From Drosophila pseudoobscura (Eukaryota > Arthropoda > Insecta > Diptera > Drosophilidae): 64,000 bases of DNA. The stretch spans positions 19,043,001 through 19,107,000 of the forward strand of contig NC_046683.1 in assembly GCF_009870125.1 (NCBI RefSeq), in the 5' to 3' direction. Position numbers and translations under genes: made by a program. The notes beneath the pieces were generated by a model, which was not told the DNA's origin, made no database searches, and saw only the letters and a program-made list of their open reading frames with translations. Positions 1 to 11,275 of this stretch are shown here, piece by piece; position 1 is the first letter of the stretch, and every line of letters begins with the position of its first letter.

Positions 1-583
1 TGTGGGAGGAGGCACCACGCGCCAGTGACGAGCGGGACCCGAGGCGGCGGGCACAGCCACAGCCGAAGAGGTCGAGACGGAGGGTACGACAAACACGCCA
101 ACACCCAGCGGCGGTACCCGAAGTCGAGGTGGCGACCGACGGCGAAGCGGGTGACGGCGCGAGAGCAACGGCGGAAGCGAAGAAGGACGAGGCCGCGGAA
201 GAGAGGACCTTGGCGATGGCCGGAACCCGGCCAGGGCGAGCGACCGAAGCTGGGCCGACAGGCGTCGTGCCCAGGGGAGCGGGCGGAGGCGCGCCGGCCC
301 GAGCTCCAGCGCCAGGCATCGTGGAGGCGGCGAATTCCCGAGGCGACGCAGAAGCGAGCCTGTAAGAGGAGGGATTTGGGCCACGTGGTAAGAATCGCTA
401 GCCCCAGTCAGTAGAGCCGGCGGTGCCACGCTTGGCGACGCCGTGGGGGGCCAGGGAGCGACGCGCTCATCGAATCACAGAGAACCAGCACCGGAGTCGG
501 AATAGCGTAAGATAGACTTAAGATACCAATAAAGCATATTAACATACCCAACACGTGCGTTCTTACTTGTCGTCGGGGCAACA
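1..583 (+). mobile_element. LTR retrotransposon fossil, 3' end with 3' LTR
   Basis: This is the 3' terminal part of a Ty3/Gypsy-type element that continues past the left edge. It matches, inverted and almost base for base, the 3' end of the fossil at 7942-8524. An LTR-like segment lies at about 361-583: a purine-rich stretch at its left, an AATAAA-type signal near 528, and a CA end near 583 where LINE sequence begins. Only a fragment is present and it is broken. The near identity to the other copy points to a recent copying of the segment. Confidence 0.6.
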
Positions 584-1226
584 TACAAATATTGTATGAC
601 CGCTGAGCCAGCCCAGCTATCAATCCCACCTAGGGAGGACTAGGAGATGGGCGAACCAGGACTCAAAGCTAGCTGATGGCTCAAAGCTAGACGACCGGAG
701 CGTCGAGCTGAACATCAGTCATTTCTTCAGGGGATCACTGTAGTGTGTTCCAAGCGGAGATTGAAGCCATCAAGGAGGCCATTTCTATCGTCTCCAAACT
801 ACGTCTAGACACGCACTTAGTGTGCGTCTTCTAGAACTCAGCGAGTGTAAATGACTGCCGCAGGTCTCTGCACGAGATCGCAGAGCAGTTAGATGGTCCC
901 CGGCCACAGGGACATCGAGGGGAACGCCCCATTTCTTCTGCCACTGCCCGGCCCTTGGAAATCGTCGTCTTCGTATTCTCGGGGCCGCTTTCCTCACGGA
1001 CATTTCGGACCTGTCCGAAATCAAACCGGGGACCTTGTCCAGATTCATCCAAGCCTCAGGATGGGACTGCCCTTAATTTGCAACTGCCTGCTCTCCACGG
1101 TTTTTAGGCACTGGGAAGGGGCACACGCCCATGCGGCACCACAACGGACCTTCTACAGGTCCAAGTGAGCTTGGGAGGGTTTCATCACTCCCCCAGGCTA
1201 CCGCCAGAACCTAACCTAACCTAACC
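584..1226 (+). mobile_element. LINE family A, 3' end fragment (LOA-like)
   Basis: This is the 3' portion of a non-LTR retrotransposon in + orientation, ending in the tail AACCTAACCTAACC at about 1208-1226. It matches the 3' ends of the longer family A copies at 21912 and 35877 (- strand). It carries RNase H remnants (the reading VPGHRDIEGN near 900) and part of the C-terminal domain. Its 5' side is cut by the LTR fossil at about 584. Its 3' tail abuts 5S spacer at 1227, the same junction as at 21911 and 35876. Confidence 0.75.
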
Positions 1227-1417
1227 ATTGTTCGAAGGGGAACGGCATTTGGTTTTCTTTTTCTAAATAATTGCATAAATACAGGCACCCCATACCACAT
1301 CCAATCCCTGCCAGCAGATCCTAGTCTAGTCGTTTGAACTAAAACCCATCTTATTGTTAGTTTTGGTCAGTCGAAGGCAGAACACAAAGGAAACCAACGT
1401 TCAGCTCCCAGGCTTTC

Positions 1418-1537
1418 GCCAACGACCATACTACGCTGAATACATCGGTTCTCGTCCGATCACCGAAATTAAGCAGCGTCGGGCGCGGTTAGTACTTAGA
1501 TGGGGGACCGCTTGGGAACACCGCGTGTTGTTGGCTT
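1418..1537 (+). rRNA. 5SrRNA: 5S ribosomal RNA
   Basis: 120 nt, beginning GCCAACGACCATACTACGCT and ending GTTGTTGGCTT. This matches the Drosophila 5S rRNA apart from T at position 15, which all copies here share. It is transcribed by RNA polymerase III from the internal control region and joins the large ribosomal subunit. A T7 run starts 10 nt past the mature end, fitting the known longer Drosophila precursor that is trimmed. Confidence 0.96.
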
Positions 1538-1856
1538 CGTCACCAACTTTTTTTGCCTTTTTGCCTTTTTGCCTTTTGCCGTATTTTCGTTTCGTTTTTC
1601 ATATTTCTTTTTTCGTTTTTATTTTCCTTGAATTATATTTTGGCCAATTAAAATTTATATTACTATTGTTCGAAGGGGAACGGCATTTGGTTTTCTTTTT
1701 CTAAATAAATGCATAAATACAGGCACCCCATACCACATCCAATCCCTGCCAGCAGATCCTAGTCTAGTCGTTTGAACTAAAACCCATCTTATTGTTAGTT
1801 TTGGTCAGTCGAAGGCAGAACACAAAGGAAAACCAACGTTCAGCTCCCAGGCTTTC

Positions 1857-1976
1857 GCCAACGACCATACTACGCTGAATACATCGGTTCTCGTCCGATC
1901 ACCGAAATTAAGCAGCGTCGGGCGCGGTTAGTACTTAGATGGGGGACCGCTTGGGAACACCGCGTGTTGTTGGCTT
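1857..1976 (+). rRNA. 5SrRNA: 5S ribosomal RNA
   Basis: Full length and consensus in sequence, 439 bp after the previous copy, with a T7 termination run. Confidence 0.96.
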
Positions 1977-2295
1977 CGTCACCAACTTTTTTTGCCTTTT
2001 TGCCTTTTTGCCTTTTGCCGTATTTTCGTTTCGTTTTTCATATTTCTTTTTTCGTTTTTATTTTCCTTGAATTATATTTTGGCCAATTAAAATTTATATT
2101 ACTATTGTTCGAAGGGGAACGGCATTTGGTTTTCTTTTTCTAAATAAATGCATAAATACAGGCACCCCATACCACATCCAATCCCTGCCAGCAGATCCTA
2201 GTCTAGTCGTTTGAACTAAAACCCATCTTATTGTTAGTTTTGGTCAGTCGAAGGCAGAACACAAAGGAAAACCAACGTTCAGCTCCCAGGCTTTC

Positions 2296-2415
2296 GCCAA
2301 CGACCATACTACGCTGAATACATCGGTTCTCGTCCGATCACCGAAATTAAGCAGCGTCGGGCGCGGTTAGTACTTAGATGGGGGACCGCTTGGGAACACC
2401 GCGTGTTGTTGGCTT
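2296..2415 (+). rRNA. 5SrRNA: 5S ribosomal RNA
   Basis: Full-length consensus copy with a T5 run. Its downstream spacer carries the rare variant GTATTCTCG, seen elsewhere only in reverse beside the copies at 28538 and 42503. This marks it as their inverted counterpart. Confidence 0.96.
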
Positions 2416-2489
2416 CGTCACCAACTTTTTGCCTTTTGCCGTATTCTCGTTTCGTTTTTCATTTTTAATTTTTTATTTATTTATTTTAC

Positions 2490-2704
2490 TGCTGAGACAG
2501 AGAAATTTTAGGATCTACGAAGCTTTGCAATGAGGATACCATGGTCAACTGAGTCAAAAGCTTTAGAATAGTCAAGAAGAGTTAGGAATGTCACATTTCC
2601 GTCGTCCATTCTTTCGCGGATATCCTCTAAAAGTTTTATTATGGCGGTAGAACAACTTCTATTTCGTCTGAATCCAGATTGGTTGTTGTTAAGTAATGTA
2701 TGCT
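2490..2704 (-). mobile_element. LINE family B, 3' truncated-RT fragment
   Basis: This - strand fragment encodes the RT finger/palm start (QSGFRRNRSCST, then LLDYSKAFDSVDH, motif A). It stops just after at the same place, followed by the same AAATAAATAAATAA-like tail, as the copies ending at 28465 and 42430. Identity to those copies ends at about 2704, where unrelated host-like coding sequence begins in the same frame. Confidence 0.75.
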
Positions 2705-3094
2705 TGTGACCTTGATTGCCAGCTAAATCTGATGCTAATTTTCTCTTCAAACGGGGTCCAGCATTTATATATTCAATTGGTGGGCGTCCAACTGATCTTG
2801 ATGTTGAAGTCATGGAATTCGATGACGACGTTCTTTCAACTTTGATAACCATCTTGGACAAAAGCCATGAGTTATGCTTTTTCTTAAATTTAGACATGCT
2901 TCTCCCGCATTTTGCCAAATACTTTTGGACGTGTAGATAAAAGTTCCTTACTTTATTATTTATTTCATCCTTTTTCTCCGTGCTTATTTTGTATGCCTTC
3001 AGTTCTTCAAAAATCCTACTCGAAAGTGCTGCGGCGCTTCGATTATTCTCAATGTAAATACTGAGCAGCTTTTCATAAGTGAACTCCGCCTCAC
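2705..3094 (-). pseudogene. Exon of an unidentified gene, truncated by LINE B/5S sequence
   Basis: An open - strand exon starting after a clear splice acceptor (polypyrimidine stretch and TAG at 3095-3105). It encodes about 130 residues with a helical, charged N-terminal part (around YEKLLSIYIENN), a lysine-rich middle, a Ser/Thr-rich stretch, and the motif GRPPIEYINAGPRLKRKLA. A GRPxxxFxxxxxRxKRK-type motif is common in insect proteins of unknown function. The frame runs on into LINE B residues with no stop, so the natural C-terminus is missing. I do not recognise the gene. It lies head to head with the HERC4-like gene, about 1 kb away. Confidence 0.4.
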
Positions 3095-4115
3095 CTACAA
3101 ATAAATTAAAATGCGCACACCGGCGCAAATTGGCGCAAAAACGAGTTTTAGGATTATTTTATACAAAATTTGCACTACAATATTACATAATTACTTTCTC
3201 GCACAATTGCTCACAAAATTAGTTATTGACCAAAAGAGACGGGCACATTGGTTAAGTATTCTCTACCTTTGGACGACACAAATTAATACACACAAAAACA
3301 TGAGCACAAATTTGTTTAATATAATAACTCTACATACCCTGCCCTTTCTTTTCCATTACTTTGATTTCAGTTTTTGAACTTAGTTTCAATTTGGTAAGCT
3401 CTCAAAGTAAACAAACAGTTTCCCGCGTTTTTTACTATCGATTGTAGCTTATCAAACAGCTGACTTTAAAACGCTGCAAAAAGGCCAGGGATGCATTAAA
3501 ACAAAAAAGATTTTTGATTTTCGTTAAATTAATGTATACACTAATTAAATGTTAAATTAAAATTAAGTTTCATTGACATGCATTTTTTCGAATTAACGTC
3601 GAAAGATGGGGTCGCTGGCCCACAGTGCACTGGCAGATTTCGCAAAAACAAGCAGTTCAGAGACAGCACTAGCAGTGCCAACTTGACTACAAAAAAATAC
3701 CAAATGACATACATTTTTTCAAATCATTCCCGTTGCTACAAAGTAGGTATTTCAAAGGGTTTTCCACATTCAAACTAAGCAAACAGTGCAGGAATGTCAT
3801 TATTGTGTACAAATATTCAGTCATCATTTAAGCAGCACTGAAGCAGCTCAGATTCGGAGCTAAAAATTTTAAAATAATTTCGAAATTTCCGAATATTGTA
3901 TTCCAACGTAGTTTTATAGCGGGCAGTGAAGTAATTGTTATAGTGTAAACAAGCATAGAACTTAATAGAACCCATTTTCCACAAGTTGGCAGGCCGCAAC
4001 AATTATTTGTTGGTTTTTTTGTTGCGGTTTTCCCTTTATTTTTTCTAGAAACGCCGAAAAAATCAACAATAAACAAAAATAAATTTCAGTTAACAATCGA
4101 GTGCAACGGAAAGCC
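3095..4115. other. Non-coding interval between divergent genes
   Basis: No coding or repeat feature is supported here. It probably holds the 5' region of the - strand gene and the promoter of the HERC4-like gene. An ACTATCGATTG stretch at 3436-3446 resembles half of a DRE-type site; this is weak. The sequence is AT-rich and not repeated elsewhere in the window. Confidence 0.4.
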
Positions 4116-7100
4116 ATGGCCCTGTATTGCTGGGGCGACGCCTCACACGGTCAATTGGGGCTCGGTGGCATCGAGAATGAGCAGGTCTTGTGCACAAGCA
4201 CACAAGGAATGGAATACATTTGAATACCCCATTAACAAACTGTCGGGTTTGATTTTCTTGTTTTTTTCGTCTGCAGATCCTTGCACCTAGTCAGATAGAG
4301 TTCGCCGGTGCAACAGATTGCCTGCGGACATCGCCACACGCTCTTCCTGCGGAAACAACGATCACCACCAGCTTGGCCACGAGTTGCCCACTAAAAGGAC
4401 ACGTATGTCGCCGTTGAGTATGCAAATTTCATAAATCGTGTTTTGTACTCTCTTTCATCACTAAATATTCTATCCATCCATGACCCGAAGAACCGGCATC
4501 AAATGACTACCCATTCAACCGTTCGCTTCTTCTCGCTCTTTTTCAGTTCCGATACCTGAGCTGCAGGCCTATGTTGTCATCCAGATTGCCTGTGGCAGCC
4601 GCCATTCCATGGCCCTCACCGAATGGGACCAGATCCTGAGCTGCGGCGACAACGATTGCGGACAGGTGGGCCATTTCACCGATAACGATGTCATTGAGCT
4701 GCCAAAGATCTTGCGCTTTCTAGTGTCCAAAAGATTGGTGGTGGTGGTGCAGATTGCGTGCGGCAACAATCACAGTCTGGCACTCACGAGCTGTAAGTAG
4801 CCTCTACCGCTCTGAAGCCTTCCCACCCTATAGTGAACCCCCCTCCATTTAGGTGGCGAACTCTACTCCTGGGGCTACAACATCTATGGCCAGCTGGGCA
4901 TCCAGTCGCTCAAAGATCTGCCGCACTTCAATGCCCCTGTGCAGCTGACGACCATCTTGGGCACCCCACTGGCCACCATCGCATGTGGGGGCAACCATTC
5001 TTTCCTCATCTCCAAGTCCAGTGCAGTGTTCGGTGGGGCAAGAACACTTGCGGCCAGCTGGGGCTCAATGACGAGCAGAGTCGTGCGTATCCCTCGCAAC
5101 TGAAGACAATGCGCACGCTGGTCGTGAGATTCGTGCCCTGCGGTGACGAGTATTCCGTGTTCCTCACCAACGAGGGAGGCGTCTTCACCTGCGGTGCTGG
5201 CAACTACGGCCAGCTGGGGCATGGCGTCAGCTACAACGAGATGATACCCCGCATGGTCATGGAACTGATGGGCAGCACCATCACCCAGGTGGCCTGCGGC
5301 AATCGGCACACGCTCGCGCTGGTTAGCTCCGGAGGTCGAGTGTATAGCTTTGGTTTGGGCGCCTCCGGGCAGCTTGGAACGCGAAACACTATAAGTTAGA
5401 CGTTGCCTAAGGTGGTCATCGGTCCCTAGGTCTCGCCCAGTGGATCCGCATTGATGGAGTCCAGCGAATGATCCGATGAATGACCACCGGGTCATTCGGA
5501 AAATCTTCTCCGGCGGAGATCAGTCGATTGTGACGACCACTCTCTACGTAAACATGGTGCCGCCCGAGGATGAGCGCAGCTACAAGTGGGACAAAGACTC
5601 ACGAGACTTCTGCTGCAAAAACGAATCTAATGCTATTTTCTTTCTCTTTGTTGCAGCCCCAAGTCCTAGATCATCTCGCTGACGGCAGATGCCACACAGC
5701 AGTGCGCGCATATCAAGCAGAGCGACCTGGATCTTCTGCAGTCCATGGAGGTGATCTTCAAGAGTCAGGCGTGCCTGCTCTCGAACGACGAGCATTTTGA
5801 CTGCTCTGCACGCAATTATGGAATAGATCTGAAGGCCGCCGAGGTGGCATTCGATCATCTACGAAGTGTTGAGAATGAGAGCATAAAGCAGGTGGTGCGT
5901 ACATCTTCCATGACAGCATTAAATCCCCAATCACCAATCCCTCCACCCCACCCATCTTTGATCCCTCTGTGATCAGATCCGATCCATACTGAATCCGAGC
6001 AAGGTGCTACACAAATGGCTGGCCCAAACGCCAGTGGATTACTTCGAGCGCCTGGTTAACATATTTCTGCACGTGGTGATTCACATCATCAGCTTCTAAA
6101 TTATGGCCTGATGGTCTGATGGCCATCAGTCCAACGTTGGAGAGTTCCCAAAGAGTAAGGATTTGGATTTGATTCCATTACCGACCATCACCACTAACGC
6201 CATCATCCCTTTTAGCTGATGCCATACAATGCTGATTTGGATGTCATTCTGAGGGTAATATATGTCCTCTTCATCATTAACAACTCGCGCAAGTAACGTG
6301 TAAGCTATCAGATATTCTACTGGCCCGAACTCGACTGGTATGCAAACGTCAAGCAGGAGTTTGTGAAATGGATAATGGGGACCCCGAACGAGTTTAGCAT
6401 TTGTAATTTTTCATTCCTATTCGATGCGTCGGCCAAGACATCGATGCTCCAGGCGGATCAAGTGGTCCAAATGCATTCAGCGATGGCCAATGCGGCCAAT
6501 AATGTGAGTGCACTTCCCATCCTGCCTGGCCCTGGCTCCAACCTACCTTCTGCTACCTCTACCTCTACCTACCTCTCTCTTGTCTTCTCTACCTCATGGC
6601 AGGGCATCTTCAATCTCTTTGACTATGGCGTGCCCATCTCGCAGTACATCGTTCTGAATGTGACGTGGAAGAACTTAGTCCAGGACTCCCTTCGCGAGCT
6701 GCAGCACTACTCGCGGAGTGATCTCAAGAAGCTGCTGAAGATCAAGTTCCAGGACGAGGAAGCTGAGGATGCTGGCGGTGTGCACAAGGAGTTCTTCATG
6801 CTGCTGCTCGATCCGAAGTACAGCATGTTCAAGGAGTTTGAGGAGTCGCGTGAACTGTGGTTCGCGGACATCACCTATGAAACGGAGAACATGTGCTACC
6901 TCATCGGCGTGCTCTGCGGACTGGCCATCTACAATTTTACAATCATCAATCTGCCCTTTCCCCTGGCCCTCTACAAGAAGCTGCTAAACAAACCCGTCGA
7001 TCTGAGTGATCTGCAACAGCTGTCGCCGGCGGAGGTTAATTCTCTGCAGGCACTGCTCGACTATGACGGCGAGAACTTTTCGGAGACCTTCGATCTTAAT

Positions 7101-7209
7101 TTTGAGATATCACGCCAGGTCTTCGGGGTGACGCAGACGCTCAGCCTTATGCCGAATGGCGAGGATATTGGCTTCACCCTGGAGAACAGGCAGCAGTTTG
7201 TGGAACTGT
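4116..7209 (+). pseudogene. HERC4-like E3 ubiquitin ligase pseudogene, 5' part (RCC1 repeats and start of HECT)
   Basis: Homologous to the HERC4 family (Drosophila CG9153 type): an N-terminal RCC1 beta-propeller followed by a C-terminal HECT ligase domain. The start ATG at 4116 opens with the RCC1 blade MALYCWGDASHGQLGLGG. Further blades are readable at 4548-4792 (ACGNNHSLALTS) and 4853-5396 (CGAGNYGQLGHG). The linker is at 5657-6090 and the HECT N-lobe at 6603-7209 (EEAEDAGGVHKEFF, LIGVLCGLAIYN). Introns survive (GT at 4793, AG at 4852; 6504-6602), so it arose as DNA, not as a retrocopy. Lesions: a short internal loss in the second blade near 4350, a one-base deletion near 5030 (FGWG blade core), a stop at 5397, TGG to TAG near 5426, and further stops near 6098. 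The HECT exon is cut at 7209 by a nested transposon insertion. Confidence 0.88.
7198..7209. other. Target-site duplication, left copy
   Basis: TTGTGGAACTGT, repeated exactly at 14242-14253. Joining the two copies restores the HECT reading QQFVELYVDFV, so the intervening 7,032 bp is an insertion. Confidence 0.9.
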
Positions 7210-7368
7210 CTAACTATAGCTTGGTATATCCATTGGACTATGCTTGGGATCATACCCCATCTTAGCCCAATAGCTTTTTTGCATGTGTAGAGTGCAGTCG
7301 TTGCCTTCTTCACTCTGTCTTTGAAATTTTGGTTCCAGTTAAGCTTCTTGTCAATTACCAACCCTAGG
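7210..7368 (-). mobile_element. LINE D, RT thumb fragment
   Basis: The - strand encodes LGLVIDKKLNWNQNFKDRV and the following thumb residues of a LOA/Jockey-type reverse transcriptase. It lies directly against the left target-site duplication. It is probably the 3'-proximal end of an inverted 5' segment of the LINE whose ORF1 and endonuclease lie at 12440-13785. It was cut by later insertions. Confidence 0.65.
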
Positions 7369-7941
7369 TTAGGTTAGGTTAAGGCGCTAGCCGGGAGGGG
7401 GGATGTGAGCCTCCGAGCACCCGAGCATGCCCCTTCTCGTTGCCTGAACCGTGAGAGCAGACTACTGCAGAATTAAGGGCAGTCCCATCCGGTGGCTTGG
7501 ATGTATTGGGACAGGTCCGAAATGTCCGTGAGGAAAGCGGCCCCGAGAATACGAAGACGACGATTTCCAAGGGCCGGGCAGTGGCAGAAGAAATGGGGCG
7601 TTCCCCTCGATGTCCCTGTGGCCGGGGACCATCTAACTGCTCTGCGATCTCGTGCAGAGACCTGCGGCAGTCATTTACACTCGCTGAGTTCTAGAAGACG
7701 CACACTAAGTGCGTGTCTAGACGTAGTTTGGAGACGATAGAAATGGCCTCCTTGATGGCTTCAATCTCCGCTTGGAACACACTACAGTGATCCCCTGAAG
7801 AAATGACTGATGTTCAGCTCGACGCTCCGGTCGTCTAGCTTTGAGCCATCAGCTAGCTTTGAGTCCTGGTTCGCCCATCTCCTAGTCCTCCCTAGGTGGG
7901 ATTGATAGCTGGGCTGGCTCAGCGGTCATACAATATTTGTA
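7369..7941 (-). mobile_element. LINE A-like 3' fragment (inserted in LINE D)
   Basis: The 3' tail (GGTTAGGTTAGGTTA read on +) is at 7369 and the body extends rightwards. From 7509 on it is nearly identical, inverted, to 584-1016. From 7369 to 7508 it belongs to a diverged subfamily that shares only patches with the other LINE A 3' ends. The 5' side is replaced by the LTR fossil. Confidence 0.65.
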
Positions 7942-10900
7942 TGTTGCCCCGACGACAAGTAAGAAGGCACGTGTTGGGTATGTTAATATGCTTTATTGGT
8001 ATCTTAAGTCTATCTTACGCTATTCCGACTCCGGTGCTGGTTCTCTGTGATTCGATGAGCGCGTCGCTCCCTGGCCCCCCACGGCGTCGCCAAGCGTGGC
8101 ACCGCCGGCTCTACTGACTGGGGCTAGCGATTCTTACCACGTGGCCCAAATCCCTCCTCTTACAGGCTCGCTTCTGCGTCGCCTCGGGAATTCGCCGCCT
8201 CCACGATGCCTGGCGCTGGAGCTCGGGCCGGCGCGCCTCCGCCCGCTCCCCTGGGCACGACGCCTGTCGGCCCAGCTTCGGTCGCTCGCCCTGGCCGGGT
8301 TCCGGCCATCGCCAAGGTCCTCTCTTCCGCGGCCTCGTCCTTCTTCGCTTCCGCCGTTGCTCTCGCGCCGTCACCCGCTTCGCCGTCGGTCGCCACCTCG
8401 ACTTCGGGTACCGCCGCTGGGTGTTGGCGTGTTTGTCGTACCCTCCGTCTCGACCTCTTCGGCTGTGGCTGTGCCCGCCGCCTCGGGTCCCGCTCGTCAC
8501 TGGCGCGTGGTGCCTCCTCCCACAGTCGAGCCTCCCTCGCCTCTTGCCCGGGCTGCTGAGGCGCGGGCCCCGAGGCCCACATCATGCGGCCCGTGCTGCT
8601 GCTGCTGCTGATGCCCTTGGCCGCGCGCGTTGTCATCCGGCGGCCGACTCTGGAGTCGGTGACGGTGGGGCCTGTGGCCGTGGCTCCTCCTCGGACTCGA
8701 CGTGTTCAGGGGGTGGCTGCCAGAGCTCTTCCTCCTCCACCTCGGCTCGTCGTAGCCTCTCCTCTTCGGGCCGCCTTCGGCGCTGGTGGGCACTCCGCCT
8801 GGAGATCACCGGCAGCCCGCCTGCCGCGCCCTCCGCCCGCGTCGCCCTTGCCTTCTCCGCTTCCGCACGCAGACGCGTCATCTCCCTTTGATCAGCTGCG
8901 TTGATCCGGCTAATGCACCGCCATTGATGCGCGACGTCCCGTTTGTGGCGCTCCGCCTCCGCTTCTTGCGCCTCCTTTTCAGCCTCTTTGCCAGCGTCAG
9001 GGCGTCCTCCTCCGTTGTCTGCTGCTCCTTGTCCGCGGTTTCGGTCGGCGTTGGCTGCCGACCTGTGGGTCTGTCGGTCGCTGATCCCCTCGCCGCGCCG
9101 TCGACCTCCCTTGTGCGTGCCGACGACTCCTCTTCCTTGGCCGTACGCGGACTCCTCCTTCCGCGTCTCCGCGCGCCCACTCCTTCCTCCCTCAGGCCGC
9201 TCCTCTCTCTTGCTGGAGTGGGGCTTCTCGCGCTTGCTGGTCCGGGGCTCCTCGCGCTTGCCGGTGTGGGGCTCCTCGCGCTTGCCGGTGCGGGGCTCCT
9301 CGCGTCTGCTAGTCCGGTGATCCTCGCGCTTGCCGGTGTGGGGCTCCTCGCGCTCGCTGGTGCGGGGCTCCTCGCGCTTGCCGGTGTGGGGCTCCTCGCG
9401 CTTGCTGGTGCGGGGCTCCTCGCGTCTGCTGATCTGGGGCTCCTCGCGCTTGGTGTGGGGCTCCTTACGTCTGCTGGTCCGGGGCTCCTCGCGCTTCGCC
9501 TCGCGTGCGCGTTTTCTACGTGTCGCCGGCTCCCAGCTCATCAATTCCAGATCACTTTCCGCCTCGGTGTACCCCGGCGATACCACCGGGGACACCGTCG
9601 GTCCCATGGATCCCGCGGTTGACACTAGCGGTGAGGCCAATAGCTGCAGCTCCGGGGACCTCGCCCTTTGCTCCTCGCGCTCGACCTGGTACGCCTGCCG
9701 CCGACTTTGATACCCGCGGCGAATCCATTTTCGCTGCTTATTAAATGCTGCTGGTCAACTTTTGAAAAGACCTGATAGTGCGCTGCTCCCTCGTGCCAGT
9801 GCTCACCGTTCCCTGTAACGGTGCCTTACATTGGCCCGTGGGACGGCTCTCTCTTGCCTTCCAGCTGGCTCTCTCGCTCGCTCCCGTTTTGAAAATTATC
9901 CATCCTTCTCCGTATGCCTCGCCCGTTGCCCCTCCTTGTGCGTCGTCTACGCTTTGGTTCCAGAGCCTGTTTCAGAGGTTCCTTCCCCGGGTTGTGGCTC
10001 CAGGTCCCCTATATGGGCGGTCCGCCTCCGTTTCTCGCTGTCCTTCTTTAATTTACAAATAACCGGGGACACGAAATCCATTATGGTGTAGGGACCGTCG
10101 CATTTCGGGGCCAGTTTTGCCGCAAACCTCTCGGCCGCGTTGGATAGATGGTGTTGCTTGGCCCATACCTTGTCTTCAATCGTGGGTTTCCACGCTCTCC
10201 TCCTCAGGTTATAATACCTCGCCTGGTCCTGCGCCGCTCTTTCGAGATTCCGCCTTACCAGTTGAAATACCTCTCTCAACTTGGCAGCGTTCTCGTCCGG
10301 ATTGAGCGTGCCCTGTCCTGTGCCCAGCGCTTCGTCATCATATAGAGCCTTTGGTAGCCTCGGCTCTCTCCCTTGTACCACAAACGCCGGCGCGTACCCG
10401 GTGGATTCGGACACCCCTGAATTTACGGCCAGCAATATCTCTGGCCATTTCTCATCCCAGTTCCTCTGGTTCCCTTCGGTGAACTGAGCTATCATAGTTT
10501 TCACTGTCCGGTTAGTTCGCTCCGTCGGGTTCTCCTTCGGCGTGTACGGGGCCGTGAACTGATGCCGTACACCCATCTGCTCTGAACTGGACGCCATTAT
10601 CCGTGATCACCACCTTCGGCACGCCAAACCGGGACACGATGCGCTCTCGGAAGTTAGTGCTTCCGCCGTGGCCTTTCTCAAGGGGACCAACTCGGTCGAT
10701 TTCGAGAACCAATAACATGGCATTCCCATGCTTTGACCTGGGCAGAGGGCCCACGAAGTCGGCACACACCATTGCCCACGGCTCCTCTGGCACTCGTGTC
10801 AGCATTTTTCCGGCCGCCTGCAGTTGACTTGGTTTGTAGCGTATGCAGATTTCACACTTTCTCACGTATGTCCTCACATCTCGATGCATCCCCGGCCAGT

Positions 10901-11275
10901 AGTACCGGGCCGCCCGCCCCCGCCTCCGGCGAGGCAAATGACCTCTGACTCTCTCTCTTAGATCCTTTGGGACGCATAACTTCCATGATACTATCTCCTC
11001 TTCTCCAGCTCGGTGCGGGATGTGCCGGTATATCCGGCCTGCTTCCTCGACGTAATCCGGATATTTCCTCGGTTCCGTCCTCATCCTCTCTTTAACCTTT
11101 TTAATCCATCCGCACTCTGCCTCCGGTTCGTGTCCCTTCTCTGCTTCCTCCTCGGTGGTTCTCAGGCATCGCTCCGCCAATGGCTGTCGGGACAGTGGGT
11201 ACGACACTCGAGGGTATGGTCTCGATGTATCTGTAGTCAGAGAAAGACTGGTCATCAAGGACTTGCCAACTCTTG
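7942..11275 (-). mobile_element. Ty3/Gypsy-type LTR retrotransposon fossil, integrase to 3' LTR
   Basis: A - strand element of which only the 3' half is present. Parts in order of transcription: an integrase zinc-binding region and catalytic core (about 11258-9950; readings YYWPGMHRDVR, CEICIRYKPSQ, CADFVGPLPRSKHGN, FTAPYTPKENPTER); a highly charged repetitive ORF region (about 9640-8170) with a short tandem repeat coding KREEPHTG/KREEPRTS-like units at about 9210-9490; then a 3' LTR-like segment at about 7942-8164. No partner 5' LTR, gag or RT is visible. It is broken, with several breaks. It lies inside LINE A-like sequence. Its age cannot be set from LTR pairs, but the 3' end is almost identical to the copy at 1-583. 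Confidence 0.75.
9210..9490. repeat. GC-rich minisatellite within the LTR fossil
   Basis: About nine imperfect units of roughly 30 bp built on GGGGCTCCTCGCGCTTGCCG (+ strand). On the - strand they encode alternating KREEPHTG and KREEPRTS peptides. Confidence 0.85.

Larger units (their letters stand above)
1227..2489 (+). repeat. 5S rDNA array, left block (three + strand units)
   Basis: Three tandem units of 439 bp: a 120-nt 5S gene plus about 319 bp of spacer. The spacer contains an AT-rich stretch and runs of the motif TTTTGCC just downstream of each gene. The block is bounded by the 3' tail of LINE A on the left and the 3' end of LINE B on the right. Both junctions recur in reverse orientation in the right-hand arrays. 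Confidence 0.9.

Noticed and set aside
1208-1226. Telomere-like AACCTAACCT repeats
   Set aside because: Only two to four units, always at LINE 3' ends. Drosophila telomeres do not use such repeats.
8096-8891. Long GC-rich + strand frames at 8.1-9.6 kb
   Set aside because: Antisense shadows of the charged reading frame of the LTR fossil.
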